From NCBI GenBank assembly GCA_024508675.1, contig JANINQ010000013.1, forward strand, positions 62,001 through 126,000: 64,000 bases of DNA. The letters are read 5' to 3'. Shown in pieces: positions 11,518 to 20,441 of the stretch. Position numbers and translations under genes: made by a program. How positions within the stretch are numbered: the stretch's first letter is position 1; the number at the start of each line of letters is the position of its first letter. This DNA comes from Afipia sp. GTDB taxonomy: Bacteria; Pseudomonadota; Alphaproteobacteria; Rhizobiales; Xanthobacteraceae. Under the pieces are notes generated by a model, which did no database searches, was not told where the DNA came from, and worked only from the letters and a program-made list of their open reading frames with translations.

Positions 11518-12281
11518 CCGCCGTCGATCACGATCATATCCGCGGTGTGATACGCCGACGCCTTGCTCATCAGATAGACCGCAATCCCGCCGAAGTCCGA
11601 CGGCTCACCGAAACGGCGCATCGGAATGCGCGGCATCACGTTGTCGACGAACTTATCGTTCGCCATCAAACCCTGCGTCATGTCGCTCTTGATCCAGCCC
11701 GGCAGGATCGCATTCGCAGTCACGCCATAACGCGCCAGTTCGACCGCAAGCGCGCGCACCAATGCATTGATCGACGCCTTTGTCGCCGCATAGTGCTCGT
11801 TACGCGCTGTGCCGAACAATGACGCCATGCTGGATGTCGCCACCAGCCGTCCGAATCCATCACCAGCGGCCGCGCGTTCGGTCATGTGCCGCGCAGCCAC
11901 CTGGAAGACATGGAAAACGCCGTCGAGATTGGTCGCAAACATCTTGCGCCAGTCTTCCTCCGAGCGATCGATGAAGGACTGGCGGCCACCGCCGCCGATG
12001 CCCGCATTGGCAAAACAGCCATCGACGCGGCCGAACGCATCGAGCGTGGCTTTCATCGCGGCCTTGACCGAAGCAGCATCGGTGACGTCACACACGCGCG
12101 CTTCGGCCTTGCCGCCTTTGGCGGTGATCGATGCGAGCGCTTTCGCATTCTTCTCGGCGTTGCGGCCCCAGATCGAAACCGTTGCGCCCGCATCCGCCAG
12201 CGCCTGCGCAATGCCAAGGCCGATACCGCCGTTGCCGCCGGTCACCACCACCACGCGGCCGCTCAGATCGAAAATGCTCAT
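11502..12281 (-). CDS. SDR family oxidoreductase
   Basis: This is a 259-aa classical short-chain dehydrogenase/reductase. The NAD(P)-binding motif is VTGGNGGIGLGIA near residue 14, the structural motif CFANAGIGGG follows, and the catalytic pair is in YAATKAS (Tyr-x3-Lys). The tail (ADMIVIDGGYTVF) is typical of FabG-like members. The substrate is unknown. The gene is divergent from the crotonase-family gene, with 255 bases between them, and converges on the upstream membrane-protein gene with a 16-base overlap of the two ends. Confidence 0.9.
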   Translation of the reverse strand: MSIFDLSGRVVVVTGGNGGIGLGIAQALADAGATVSIWGRNAEKNAKALASITAKGGKAEARVCDVTDAASVKAAMKATLDAFGRVDGCFANAGIGGGGRQSFIDRSEEDWRKMFATNLDGVFHVFQVAARHMTERAAAGDGFGRLVATSSMASLFGTARNEHYAATKASINALVRALAVELARYGVTANAILPGWIKSDMTQGLMANDKFVDNVMPRIPMRRFGEPSDFGGIAVYLMSKASAYHTADMIVIDGGYTVF

Positions 12282-12378
12282 GCTGTTTCAACTCCCGTTA
12301 TGTCTGTCTGGGATTCACATTGGCCAATTGGATGCGCGAAATCAAACCTCACGCGTTCGCGTTTCGGCTCTTCCGCCA

Positions 12379-12397
12379 TGCGAAATAAATGTTCGCA
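12379..12397. promoter_or_regulatory. Candidate operator, inverted repeat
   Basis: TGCGAA (12379-12384) and TTCGCA (12392-12397) form a perfect six-base inverted repeat around a seven-base A/T-rich spacer. It lies in the 255-base gap between the divergent SDR and crotonase genes, where a TetR- or GntR-type repressor might bind. No regulator gene is adjacent, so this is only a candidate. Confidence 0.28.
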
Positions 12398-12536
12398 ATG
12401 CATGGCTGATGAGACATCGCGGCTGCGCCAAGGCGCGCCGTTTACAGTCCAGCCGGTTTCCGGAATAGTTCGCCGCGAAACGCGCACGGCAGCCTGCCCG
12501 ACGCGCGATCAATCAATGTCATCAAGCGAGGAACGC

Positions 12537-13328
12537 ATGCAGTTCAATCATTGCCGGCTGGAATTCGACGGACCGGTCGCCACCCTTGTGCTCGATCATC
12601 AGGAGGTCATGAACGCGGTCTCCGTCGACATGCTCGCCGGCCTGTCGGAAGCGATGGAGACTCTCGAGGAAAAGCGCGCTGAGGTTCGCTGCCTCGTCAT
12701 CACCGGCGCAGGCAAGGCGTTCTGCACCGGCGCTAATCTTCAGGGCCGCAACAACCAGAGCGGCAAACGCCCGAACGCCGGCACCACGCTGGAAACCGCT
12801 TTTCATCCCTTCCTGCGCCGCCTGCGCGATCTGCATTGTCCGATCGTCACGTCGGTGAACGGACCGGCGGCGGGCGCGGGCATGAGCTTCGCGCTGATGG
12901 GCGACATCATTGTGTGCGCACGCTCGTCCTACTTCCTGCAGGCGTTCCGGCGCATCGGCCTTGTGCCGGACTGCGGATCGACCTGGATTCTGCCGCGCCT
13001 GATCGGCAAGGCCCGCGCCGTCGAGCTGTCGCTGCTGGGCGAACGGCTGCCCGCGGAGAAGGCCCTCGAATGGGGACTGGTCAACCGTGTGGTTGACGAT
13101 GCAGCCCTCGCCGAGGAAACCAAAAAGCTCGCGCACGATCTCGCCAACGGCCCGACTGTCGCGCTGTCGCTGATCCGCCAGCTTTACTGGGAGAGCGAGA
13201 ACAACTCGTTCGAAGAACAGCTCGATCTGGAGCAGCGGTCCCAGCGTGTCGCGGGGCGCAGCGAAGACTTCAAGGAAGGCGTCGGCGCATTTCTCGAAAA
13301 GCGCCCGGCGAAGTTCAAGGGCCGCTGA
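12537..13328 (+). CDS. Enoyl-CoA hydratase/isomerase family protein
   Basis: This 263-aa crotonase-fold protein would hydrate or isomerise an acyl-CoA. The oxyanion-hole segments are visible as GAGKAFCTGANL and NGPAAGAGMSFALMGDIIV. The region FRRIGLVPDCGSTWILPRLIG resembles PaaG-type isomerases, with Asp rather than Glu at the position after Pro. The ATG at 12537 has a GAGGAA site four bases upstream; another ATG at 12516 is in frame and would add seven residues. The pair with the divergent SDR gene suggests acyl-CoA degradation, but this is inferred. Confidence 0.9.
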   Translation: MQFNHCRLEFDGPVATLVLDHQEVMNAVSVDMLAGLSEAMETLEEKRAEVRCLVITGAGKAFCTGANLQGRNNQSGKRPNAGTTLETAFHPFLRRLRDLHCPIVTSVNGPAAGAGMSFALMGDIIVCARSSYFLQAFRRIGLVPDCGSTWILPRLIGKARAVELSLLGERLPAEKALEWGLVNRVVDDAALAEETKKLAHDLANGPTVALSLIRQLYWESENNSFEEQLDLEQRSQRVAGRSEDFKEGVGAFLEKRPAKFKGR

Positions 13329-13359
13329 TCCTGGCGCCTTTCAAGTTGCATCAAGCTGT

Positions 13360-13392
13360 CAGGCCGCGCCGGGAAACCGCGCGGCCTGTTCC
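13360..13392 (+). terminator. Rho-independent terminator of the crotonase gene
   Basis: CAGGCCGCGC (13360-13369) pairs perfectly with GCGCGGCCTG (13379-13388) around a nine-base loop, followed by TTCCTT. The stem is G+C-rich and lies 32 bases after the stop codon. The T-tract is short. Confidence 0.6.
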
Positions 13393-13529
13393 TTGAGCAA
13401 TTGTCTGCTGCAGATCGTCCTAAACCGGCACAAGCCTTCTCATTCCGCGCAGAAAACGGCCCTGACGGTGATTGTCATAAAAATCTCTTTTACCTTCGCA
13501 TGACCGTCGTTTAGGAGGGACGGGCCTCC

Positions 13530-13643
13530 ATGATGGAACGTCCCGCGTGGCCTTCTCTCCCGCCAATCTCGCCTCGAATCCCAGCATCAGACTGCGAAAA
13601 TCGCTGCGAGACATTCTGTCTGCCGGCGCGCCGAGTGTCCTGA
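13530..13643 (+). CDS. Possible 37-aa leader ORF overlapping the SulP gene
   Basis: ATG 13530 has a near-perfect AGGAGG (13513-13518) eleven bases upstream, the best ribosome binding site in this region. It opens a 37-codon frame ending at TGA 13641-13643. This frame differs from that of the SulP transporter, whose first usable start (GTG 13547) lies inside it. It could be a leader peptide, or a sign that a base is miscalled and the SulP protein really starts here. The encoded peptide has no recognisable feature. Confidence 0.25.
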   Translation: MMERPAWPSLPPISPRIPASDCENRCETFCLPARRVS

Positions 13644-15757
13644 CCATTTCCTTCGGCCTGTCCTATGCGGTTCTGATCTTCTCCGGGCCACTGACGCCGT
13701 ATCTCCCATACGGCATTGCAGCGACTTTCACCGCCACAGCGGTGATCGCCGCGGTGATCGCGCTCGGCAGTTCGTTCCGCTTCGCGATCGGCGCCCCTGA
13801 GACCTCCACGGCGGCTGTGACGGGAATCCTGTCCGCGTCGCTGGTGGAGCACATCACCGCGGTCAATCCTTCCGCACCCCTGCTCGCGCCGGTGCTGATG
13901 ACACTGGCCGGCGCCACCATCATCACGGGTCTTGTCCTGTGCGGCATCGGGTTGACGCGGGTCGGGCGTGCAATTCGTTACGTTCCTTATCCCGTCATCG
14001 GCGGCTTCCTGGGCGCAACGGCCTGCCTGATCGTGCTGGGCGGCATTCGCGTCATTACGGATCGTCATGTCCATTTTGACAATCTCGACCAGTTTGCGAA
14101 CGCGACAACCATCCAGCAACTGTTCGCAGGCTGCGCGCTGGCGTTCGCCATCTATCTGACGTGGCATCGCTCTCGCAATCCGCTCGCTCTGCCAGCGATC
14201 CTGGTTGGTGGCGTGCTTGCCGCACATGTCGCATTCAATGTCCTTGGCCTGTCGCCCGAGGAAGCGCGAACTCTGGGATGGACATTCCAGTCGCCGCCGC
14301 GCGCCAGTCTGATTCAGCCGTGGCACCTCGCCGACATTCAGCAGTTTCCCTGGCAGGCGCTGCCCGGACTGCTGGGCAATCTCGTCGCCGTGATTTTCGT
14401 CACCGCCATCAGCACGCTGTTCAATACAACGGGCATCGAAGTCGCGACCCATCGCGAAGCAAATCTTGAGCGCGAACTCAGCGTCACGGGTTTTGCGAAT
14501 ATCCTGTCGGGGCTTCTCGGCGGCTATTCCGGCTGCATTTCTCTCAGCCGCTCGGTGCTGAGCTTCAACACCGGCGCCCGCGGCCGCCTTCCGGGACTGA
14601 CGGTTGCGACAATTGCGGCCCTCATGCTGGTGGCCGATCCCGCGCTGCTCAGCCATATGCCGAAGTTCGTGCTCGGCGGCCTGCTCATTTATCTGGGCGT
14701 CGATCAGCTCAATCGCTGGATCGTCGTATCCCGGCAACGTCTGAGCGTGGTCGAATACCTGTCCCTGCTCGCCATCATCATTATCATCGTGCAATGGGGA
14801 TTCGTCGCCGGCGTCCTGATCGGAACGGTGATCGGCTGCGCCGCCTTCGCGCTGAGCGCCTCTCGCATCAACTCGATCAAGTTTGCCTTCAACGGCCGCG
14901 AATATCGCAGCTCACTGGATCGATCGCGCGACGAACTCGCACTGCTGGATGTTCACGGCCGCTCGCTTCATGGCCTTGGCCTGCAGAGCTATCTTTTCTT
15001 CGGCTCCGCCAACCGCCTTTATCAGCACGTCAAGCTGCTGCTGGAACGCCATCCGGACTGCCGTTACCTCGTGTTCGATTTTCGTCTCGTGACCGGTATC
15101 GATTCATCGGCCGCCTACAGTTTCGCCCAGATCAAGCGCAGCGCTGCGGAAAGGGGCGTGAGGCTCCTGCTCGTCAACCTGACCCGCTCGGCGGAAAAGA
15201 TCCTGAGGTCGAGCGATTTTTTATCTTACGAAGTCAAGGTCATGCCTGAACTCGATCACGCACTGGAATGGTGCGAGAACGAGATCATCTCCCAGCACCG
15301 CGGACCGGATCAGGACGAAGGCGATCTCCAGAACTGGTTCACCAACATTCTCGGCAACGAGCAGGATGCACAGGATCTGGCGCATCGTTGCGAGCGCATG
15401 GACGTCCTCGGGTCCGACATCATCGTTCGCGCGGGCGATCCCGCCGACTCGATGCTCTTCATTCTGAACGGCCGCGTCGGAATCATGATCGATACCGGCG
15501 ATGGCCGCATGACCCGTGTCCGGAGCCTTGGCCGCTATACCACCGTCGGGGAAATGGGACTTGTGGCGCGACAGCCGCGCAGCGCGACGATCAAGGCGGA
15601 AACCCGCAGCACGCTCTATGTCCTTCACGCCAGTGCGCTGGATGACATCATGGCCACCAACCCGGCCCTCGGGCAGAAGCTGCTGACCTATTTCATGCAG
15701 GTGATGGCGGAACGGCTCGCCTTCGCCAGCCGCACCATTGGCGTGTTACGCCGCTAG
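13547..15757 (+). CDS. SulP anion transporter with STAS and cyclic-nucleotide-binding domains
   Basis: The 736-aa protein starts with a SulP (SLC26-like) anion transporter of many hydrophobic helices (about residues 25-440). It includes GSSFRFAIGAPETSTAAVTG and the GYSGCISLSRSVLSFNTGA region. A STAS domain follows (about 465-555, VTGIDSSAAYSF). A CAP-type cyclic-nucleotide-binding domain comes last (about 610-725) with the phosphate-cassette elements GEMGLV and Arg in QPRSATI near residue 667-675. The transported anion is unknown. Coding starts with GTG 13547, the first start codon in frame, whose own ribosome binding site is poor. The stronger AGGAGG site upstream serves a different frame. 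Confidence 0.88.
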   Translation: MAFSPANLASNPSIRLRKSLRDILSAGAPSVLTISFGLSYAVLIFSGPLTPYLPYGIAATFTATAVIAAVIALGSSFRFAIGAPETSTAAVTGILSASLVEHITAVNPSAPLLAPVLMTLAGATIITGLVLCGIGLTRVGRAIRYVPYPVIGGFLGATACLIVLGGIRVITDRHVHFDNLDQFANATTIQQLFAGCALAFAIYLTWHRSRNPLALPAILVGGVLAAHVAFNVLGLSPEEARTLGWTFQSPPRASLIQPWHLADIQQFPWQALPGLLGNLVAVIFVTAISTLFNTTGIEVATHREANLERELSVTGFANILSGLLGGYSGCISLSRSVLSFNTGARGRLPGLTVATIAALMLVADPALLSHMPKFVLGGLLIYLGVDQLNRWIVVSRQRLSVVEYLSLLAIIIIIVQWGFVAGVLIGTVIGCAAFALSASRINSIKFAFNGREYRSSLDRSRDELALLDVHGRSLHGLGLQSYLFFGSANRLYQHVKLLLERHPDCRYLVFDFRLVTGIDSSAAYSFAQIKRSAAERGVRLLLVNLTRSAEKILRSSDFLSYEVKVMPELDHALEWCENEIISQHRGPDQDEGDLQNWFTNILGNEQDAQDLAHRCERMDVLGSDIIVRAGDPADSMLFILNGRVGIMIDTGDGRMTRVRSLGRYTTVGEMGLVARQPRSATIKAETRSTLYVLHASALDDIMATNPALGQKLLTYFMQVMAERLAFASRTIGVLRR

Positions 15758-15786
15758 GCGAATATCAGAAAACAAAATGCCGGGCG

Positions 15787-16116
15787 TCAGGCCACGTGGC
15801 TCATGAACGCTTCGCGGCGCCCAAGCATCCGTTCCGCGGCGACCTTGGCATCTTCACGGGTGGACGTTGCGAACGTGCGGTATTCGAGATCGGGTGTCGT
15901 CACCGAATCGCGCTTGCCGAACCATGACGCAAAGGATTTCGGCCCCGCGGTGATCGACGACAGCGCATGGGCGATGTTGTCCGTCGCTTCAAAAGCAAAC
16001 AGCGCGCCGGACGATGCGTGCCGAACCTCGAAGATACCCGGGCTGATCGGCGCTTCCAGTATCTCCCCCCGGGCGGCCTTCGGATAACGCTTCCACTCGC
16101 TCCAGGTCGAAATCAT
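15787..16116 (-). CDS. Small conserved-looking protein of unknown function
   Basis: I cannot assign this 109-aa protein. It contains PGIFEVRHASSGALFAFEAT, then SWFGKR and LEYRTFATSTREDAKVAAERML. The alternating pattern of a GIxEV strand, a later xYRT strand and an Ala-rich helix faintly recalls the GIY-YIG nuclease fold, but the catalytic residues are not evident, so this is only a thought. The start at 16116 is preferred because GGAAGGG lies a few bases upstream; an in-frame start at 16134 would add six residues. It is downstream of the PfkB kinase on the same strand with a 193-base gap in which I see no gene. Confidence 0.6.
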   Translation of the reverse strand: MISTWSEWKRYPKAARGEILEAPISPGIFEVRHASSGALFAFEATDNIAHALSSITAGPKSFASWFGKRDSVTTPDLEYRTFATSTREDAKVAAERMLGRREAFMSHVA

Positions 16117-16309
16117 GACACCCTTCCACCGCACCTTGCGCGTTTACTCATACACATCTTTAGAAATTGCCCGATCGGAGCAGCTTCAACAGTCACAGCC
16201 GGCAAATGGTTCCAGCCCGATCCACATTTTCGCATATGGATGCGGCCAACGGACCGTTCAAGAACGATCGCGGTTAACGCCCGATCACCCGATCGTGAAC
16301 GGTTTGGTT

Positions 16310-17311
16310 TCAGGCCGGCAATCCGGCCTCCTGCGCCAGCGCCTTGAGCGAGGTCTGCGGCCGCGCGCCGATATGCTGGATCACTTCAGCCGCCGCGAGC
16401 GCGCCAAGCCGCCCGCACTGCTCATGACTGAGGCCGCGGACAGTGCCGAACAGAAAGCCCGCTGCGAACAGATCACCCGCGCCGGTGGTGTCCACCACCT
16501 GCTTCACAGGAGAAGCCGGCACCGGCGTCACCTTGTCCTTCGCCACCACGACGCAGCCCTTTTCGCTACGGGTCACAACCGCGAGCGTCGCATCGCCACG
16601 CAACTGGACAAGCGCCTTGTCGAAATCTTCGGTCTGATAGAGTGAGGCCAGTTCAGCCTCATTGGCGAAGACCAGGTCGACGGTCTTGCTGCGAATGAGA
16701 TCGAGAAACTCGTCGCGATAGCGGCCGACACAGAATGCATCCGACAGGGTCAGCGCTACGCTGCGCTTGTTCTCGTGTGCGATCTTCGAGGCCTTGAGAA
16801 ACGCCTCTTTCGCGTTGGCCGGGTCCCACAGATAGCCTTCAAGGTAAACGATCGACGAGGCCGCGATGTGCACCGGGTCGATGTCTGCGGGCGACAGGTC
16901 CTGCGCCGCGCCGAGATAAGTGTTCATGGTGCGCTCGCCATCCGGCGACACCAGCACGTAGCACCGCGCCGTGGCCGGACCGTGGGAGGCGGCCTGCGTG
17001 GCAAACGCCACACCGGCGGCACGGATGTCATGACTGAACACATTGCCAAGCTGATCGTTGCGCACCTTGCCGACAAAGGCCGCACGCGCGCCGAGGTTGG
17101 CAACGCCTGCAATGGTGTTTGCCGCCGAGCCGCCCGAAATTTCCGTCGCCGGTCCCATGGCGTCATAGATCGCAGCCGCCCGCGCCTCGTCGATCAGCGC
17201 CATAGATCCCTTGGCCATGCCCTGCTCGGTCAGGAACTTGTCCTCGGTCTTCGCCAGAATATCGACGATGGCATTGCCGATCCCGAGAACGTCGTATGTC
17301 GCTGCGGTCAT
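16310..17311 (-). CDS. PfkB family sugar/adenosine kinase
   Basis: The 333-aa protein is a ribokinase-fold kinase. The N-terminus has VLGIGNAIVDILA, the Gly-Gly motif appears as EISGGSAANTIAGVANLGA, and the C-terminal signature is VDTTGAGDLFAAGFLFG with the catalytic Asp. Alphaproteobacterial relatives of this length are usually annotated as adenosine kinase, which phosphorylates adenosine to AMP in purine salvage, but the substrate is not proven by sequence alone. It is divergent from murJ with 148 bases between them. Confidence 0.9.
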   Translation of the reverse strand: MTAATYDVLGIGNAIVDILAKTEDKFLTEQGMAKGSMALIDEARAAAIYDAMGPATEISGGSAANTIAGVANLGARAAFVGKVRNDQLGNVFSHDIRAAGVAFATQAASHGPATARCYVLVSPDGERTMNTYLGAAQDLSPADIDPVHIAASSIVYLEGYLWDPANAKEAFLKASKIAHENKRSVALTLSDAFCVGRYRDEFLDLIRSKTVDLVFANEAELASLYQTEDFDKALVQLRGDATLAVVTRSEKGCVVVAKDKVTPVPASPVKQVVDTTGAGDLFAAGFLFGTVRGLSHEQCGRLGALAAAEVIQHIGARPQTSLKALAQEAGLPA

Positions 17312-17357
17312 TAATGATATTCCTGCTGGGAGGGAGCCAAACCGGCAAAAGCTGGTA

Positions 17358-17400
17358 TTTCAGGGGAGTGAAAAGGGCCTTGAACAGGCCCCTGAATGAC
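17358..17400. repeat. Hairpin repeat, copy 1
   Basis: The element begins TTTCAGGGG (17358-17366) and ends CCCCTGAATGAC (17389-17400), with an inner hairpin GGGCCT/AGGCCC. The same two ends occur at 20231-20264 around a different middle, which suggests a small palindromic repeat family with variable loops. It lies between the divergent pfkB-type gene and murJ. Confidence 0.6.
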
Positions 17401-17459
17401 CCGGCGACCTATCACGACAATGCGGCCGCCAGCAAGCATGTGATCTGCAGAATAGTTCG

Positions 17460-19016
17460 ATGATCCGTCACATCCTGACCGTTTCGACCGGAACGCTGGC
17501 CTCGCGCACACTGGGATTCACGCGCGACGCCCTGATCGCGGCACTGCTCGGCGCAGGCCCGATCGCGGACGCGTTTCTGGTGGCGTTCCAGTTCATCAAT
17601 GTGACGCGCCGCTCCTTCACCGAAGGCGCGCTGAACGCTGCGCTGGTGCCGCACTATCTGCGCGTGCGCGAAACCGAAGGCGCTGTCGCCGCCGCCGCTT
17701 TCGCCGGGCGCGCACTCGGCGCGGTCAGCCTCATCCTGATCGTCATCGCGCTGTTTCTGACCGCGCTGATGCCGCTCGTCATTTCATTGCTGGCGCCGGG
17801 CTTCGTCGGGCACGAAACATTGCAGTTCGCCATCAACGATGCGCGGCTGATGATGCCCTACTTCGCGTTCGTCGGTCCCTCCATTGTGATGATGGGCGTG
17901 CTCAATGCCGAACATCGCTTCATGCTCACCGCGTTCTCGCCGGTGCTGTTCAACCTCACCATGATTGTCGTGCTGGTCGTGCTGCTGATCTGGCGGCACG
18001 ATCCGCTGTTCTCGGCCACCGTCATTGCCGGAGCCGTCGGCGTCGCGGGATGCCTGCAGATGCTGATCCTTGTGCAGCGGCGGCCATGGCGCGACGGCAT
18101 CGCGACGCCGGTGCGGATTTCATTCGATCCGCAAATTCGCGGCTTCCTGCGCAAGGGCATTCCCGGCATGGTCGCCAATGCCGGTCCGCAATTCCTGATC
18201 GTCGGCGGGGCCATCATTGCTTCGAGTTCGCCAGCCGCCGTCTCGTGGCTGTATTTCGCCAACCGCCTGATCGAACTGCCGCTCGGCATGGTCGGTGTGG
18301 CGATGGGCACGGTGCTGGTCCCCGAAATGACGCGGGCCATCCGCGGCAACGACCGCGAAGCCCTGATGCAGGCGGAGTCACGCGGCGCCGAGCTTGCCAC
18401 CGCTCTCGTGCTACCGGCGGCGCTTGGCCTGATCCTGCTCAGCGAGCCGATCATCCGTGTGCTGTTCGAGCGCGGCGCATTTTCACCGGCGGACACCGTC
18501 GCCACGGCGCGCGCGCTGTCGATTCTCGCGCTCGGCCTGCCCGCGCACGTTCTGGTCAAGGCGCTGGCGCCCGCCTTCTTCGCCCGCGAAGACACCAGGA
18601 CGCCGCTGGTGGCAACCATCTCCGGCGTCGTGGTGGCGGTAATCTGTGGCCTGCTGATCGGCCGCCCCTATGGCGCGAGCGGCGTCGCCGCCAGCATCTC
18701 GCTCGGCGCATGGTTCTGCGCCGCCATCCTGGCATGGCGCGGCAGCACCACTTTCGGCTTCGCCATTGATGCGACCGCACGGCGGCGGCTGCCTCGGATC
18801 GCGCTCTGCGCGGCTGTCATGGGCGCGATGCTTTTCCTCGCCGAATCTTTCGTCTCTGCCGTGGCTGCAACGGCCGGTTTTGCGGCCCAGATCACCATTC
18901 TCGGCGGACTGGTCGCGGCCGGCGTGTCGTTCTACGGCCTGCTGCTGGACCTCTCCGGCGTGCTGAACTGGGGCGAAGCGATCAGCAATCTGCGCGATGG
19001 ACGCTTGCGCGACTAG
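17460..19016 (+). CDS. murJ: Probable lipid II flippase MurJ
   Basis: MurJ (formerly MviN) moves the peptidoglycan precursor lipid II to the outer face of the inner membrane. The 518-aa protein has about 14 hydrophobic segments. The N-terminal block has [20 protein letters not shown], followed by DAFLVAFQ and [20 protein letters not shown], which is characteristic, including the RR and the FxEGA motif. The ATG at 17460 directly gives this conserved start. trpS follows 65 bases later on the same strand. Confidence 0.96.
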   Translation: MIRHILTVSTGTLASRTLGFTRDALIAALLGAGPIADAFLVAFQFINVTRRSFTEGALNAALVPHYLRVRETEGAVAAAAFAGRALGAVSLILIVIALFLTALMPLVISLLAPGFVGHETLQFAINDARLMMPYFAFVGPSIVMMGVLNAEHRFMLTAFSPVLFNLTMIVVLVVLLIWRHDPLFSATVIAGAVGVAGCLQMLILVQRRPWRDGIATPVRISFDPQIRGFLRKGIPGMVANAGPQFLIVGGAIIASSSPAAVSWLYFANRLIELPLGMVGVAMGTVLVPEMTRAIRGNDREALMQAESRGAELATALVLPAALGLILLSEPIIRVLFERGAFSPADTVATARALSILALGLPAHVLVKALAPAFFAREDTRTPLVATISGVVVAVICGLLIGRPYGASGVAASISLGAWFCAAILAWRGSTTFGFAIDATARRRLPRIALCAAVMGAMLFLAESFVSAVAATAGFAAQITILGGLVAAGVSFYGLLLDLSGVLNWGEAISNLRDGRLRD

Positions 19017-19081
19017 CGCATGCGCAGGTAAAGACGCCCATCAAAACACGGTCGCTGGATGGCGGCGCGGGAACGATCAAA

Positions 19082-20119
19082 ATGGCTGCAAAAGAACTGG
19101 TTTTTTCGGGCGTCCAGCCGACGGGCAATCTGCACCTCGGCAACTATCTCGGCGCCATCGTCAACTTCGTGAAACTCCAGAACACCCACAACTGCATTTA
19201 CTGCGTGGTGGACCTGCACGCCATCACCGTCTGGCAGGACCCGGCTGAACTGACCCGCACCATTCGCGAAGTCACCGCCGCGTTCATCGCTGCCGGTATC
19301 GACCCGAAGAAGCATATCGTGTTCAACCAGAGCCAGGTGTCCGAACACGCCGAACTCGCCTGGGTGTTCAACTGTGTCGCGCGTCTCGGCTGGCTGAACC
19401 GCATGACCCAGTTCAAGGAGAAGGCCGGCAAGGACCGCGAGAACGCGTCTGTCGGCCTTTACGCCTATCCGAACCTGATGGCGGCGGACATTCTGGTCTA
19501 TCGCGCGACCCATGTGCCGGTCGGCGAGGACCAGAAGCAGCATCTCGAACTGGCGCGTGACATCGCGCAGAAGTTCAACAACGACTTCTCGGACTCCATT
19601 CGCACCCATGGCTTCAATGAGAAGTTTTTCCCGCAGCCGGAGCCGCTGATCACCGGCGCCGCGACGCGGGTGATGTCGCTGCGCGACGGTTCCAAGAAAA
19701 TGTCGAAGTCGGACCCATCCGATTATTCGCGCATCAACCTCACCGACGATGCCGACGCCATCGCGCAGAAAATTCGCAAGGCGAAGACCGACCCTGAGCC
19801 GCTGCCGAGCGAGGAAGAAGGCCTGAAGAGCCGTCCCGAGGCCGATAACCTTGTCGGCATCTACGCAGCACTGGCCGGACAGACACGCGCCGACGTGCTG
19901 CGCGAATTCGGCGGCGGACAGTTCTCGGGCTTCAAGAGCACGCTGGTCGATCTGGCGGTGACCAAGCTCGGTCCGATCGGCGCCGAAATGAAGAAGCTGA
20001 CGCAGGATACGGCTTACGTGGATGCGGTGCTGGCCGATGGCGCGGATCGTGCCCGTGTCATCGCCGCCGAGACCATGAATGCGGTGAAGGACATCGTCGG
20101 CTTCATCCGGAAGAAATAA
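19082..20119 (+). CDS. trpS: Tryptophan--tRNA ligase
   Basis: This enzyme charges tRNA-Trp. The 345-aa class I synthetase has the HIGH-type motif as [13 protein letters not shown] (residues about 13-25), DLHAITV, a conserved [17 protein letters not shown] segment, and the KMSKS loop as [10 protein letters not shown]. Length and order are normal for bacterial TrpRS. It is downstream of murJ, and the following 322 bases hold dispersed repeats. Confidence 0.98.
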   Translation: MAAKELVFSGVQPTGNLHLGNYLGAIVNFVKLQNTHNCIYCVVDLHAITVWQDPAELTRTIREVTAAFIAAGIDPKKHIVFNQSQVSEHAELAWVFNCVARLGWLNRMTQFKEKAGKDRENASVGLYAYPNLMAADILVYRATHVPVGEDQKQHLELARDIAQKFNNDFSDSIRTHGFNEKFFPQPEPLITGAATRVMSLRDGSKKMSKSDPSDYSRINLTDDADAIAQKIRKAKTDPEPLPSEEEGLKSRPEADNLVGIYAALAGQTRADVLREFGGGQFSGFKSTLVDLAVTKLGPIGAEMKKLTQDTAYVDAVLADGADRARVIAAETMNAVKDIVGFIRKK

Positions 20120-20150
20120 CGCGCAGCGATTGAGTTCCAGCTCCCACGTC

Positions 20151-20305
20151 CGTCATTGCGAGCGAAGCAACTCGTCATTCCGGACAACGCGCTCGCGCGT
20201 TGGTCCGGAATCTCGAACAGTTCTGCGAGATTTCAGGGGCGCGCTTCGCGCGCCCCTGAATGACTGAATATCTGGATTGCTTCGTCGCAAATGCTCCTCG
20301 CAATC
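20151..20305. repeat. Palindromic repeat split by inserted hairpins
   Basis: The left part CGTCATTGCGAGCGAAGCAA (20151-20170) and the right part CTGGATTGCTTC (20272-20283) with CTCCTCGCAAT (20294-20304) correspond to the two arms of the repeat at 4148-4220. Between them is a near-perfect hairpin (20177-20211; ATTCCGGAC pairs with GTCCGGAAT, with AACGCG/CGCGTT inside) and the hairpin at 20231-20264. This looks like one repeat interrupted by others. Confidence 0.6.
20231..20264. repeat. Hairpin repeat, copy 2
   Basis: TTCAGGGGCGCGC (20232-20244) pairs perfectly with GCGCGCCCCTGAA (20248-20260) around a three-base loop, a very stable 13-bp stem. It shares its ends, TTTCAGGGG and CCCCTGAATGAC, with 17358-17400. 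It could stop transcription leaving trpS, but there is no T-tract. Confidence 0.65.
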
Positions 20306-20395
20306 ACGATCCCAATATTCCTGCTTTCTCACCTTGTCGGGGCGCCCTCGCGCGTGGCAGCATGATGCCGGTTATGAGGCTGCGCGTATGCTGAT

Positions 20396-20420
20396 CGCAA
20401 AACCGGTGCCCACTTTTGCG
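20396..20420. repeat. Short palindromic repeat before the stress-protein gene
   Basis: CGCAAAA (20396-20402) and TTTTGCG (20414-20420) flank CCGGTGCCCAC. This word is widespread between genes in Bradyrhizobium-type genomes as I recall it. It ends 21 bases before the start codon of the universal stress protein. Confidence 0.6.
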
Positions 20421-20441
20421 GAATACGCGTGAGGGACATGC

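Larger units (their letters stand above)
20120..20441. other. 322-base intergenic region full of nested palindromic repeats
   Basis: There is no gene here. The first part (20151-20305) reads as a TCATTGCGAG/GAAGCAA-type repeat interrupted by two complete hairpins, and the last part contains another repeat with CGCAAAA/TTTTGCG arms. Only the final 20 bases, with GAGGGA before ATG 20442, look like a leader for the stress-protein gene. No clear -35/-10 pair was found. Confidence 0.7.

Noticed and set aside
15787-16116. GIY-YIG nuclease
   Set aside because: Only a loose pattern; the Tyr, Arg and Glu catalytic residues could not be placed, so it is left as unknown.
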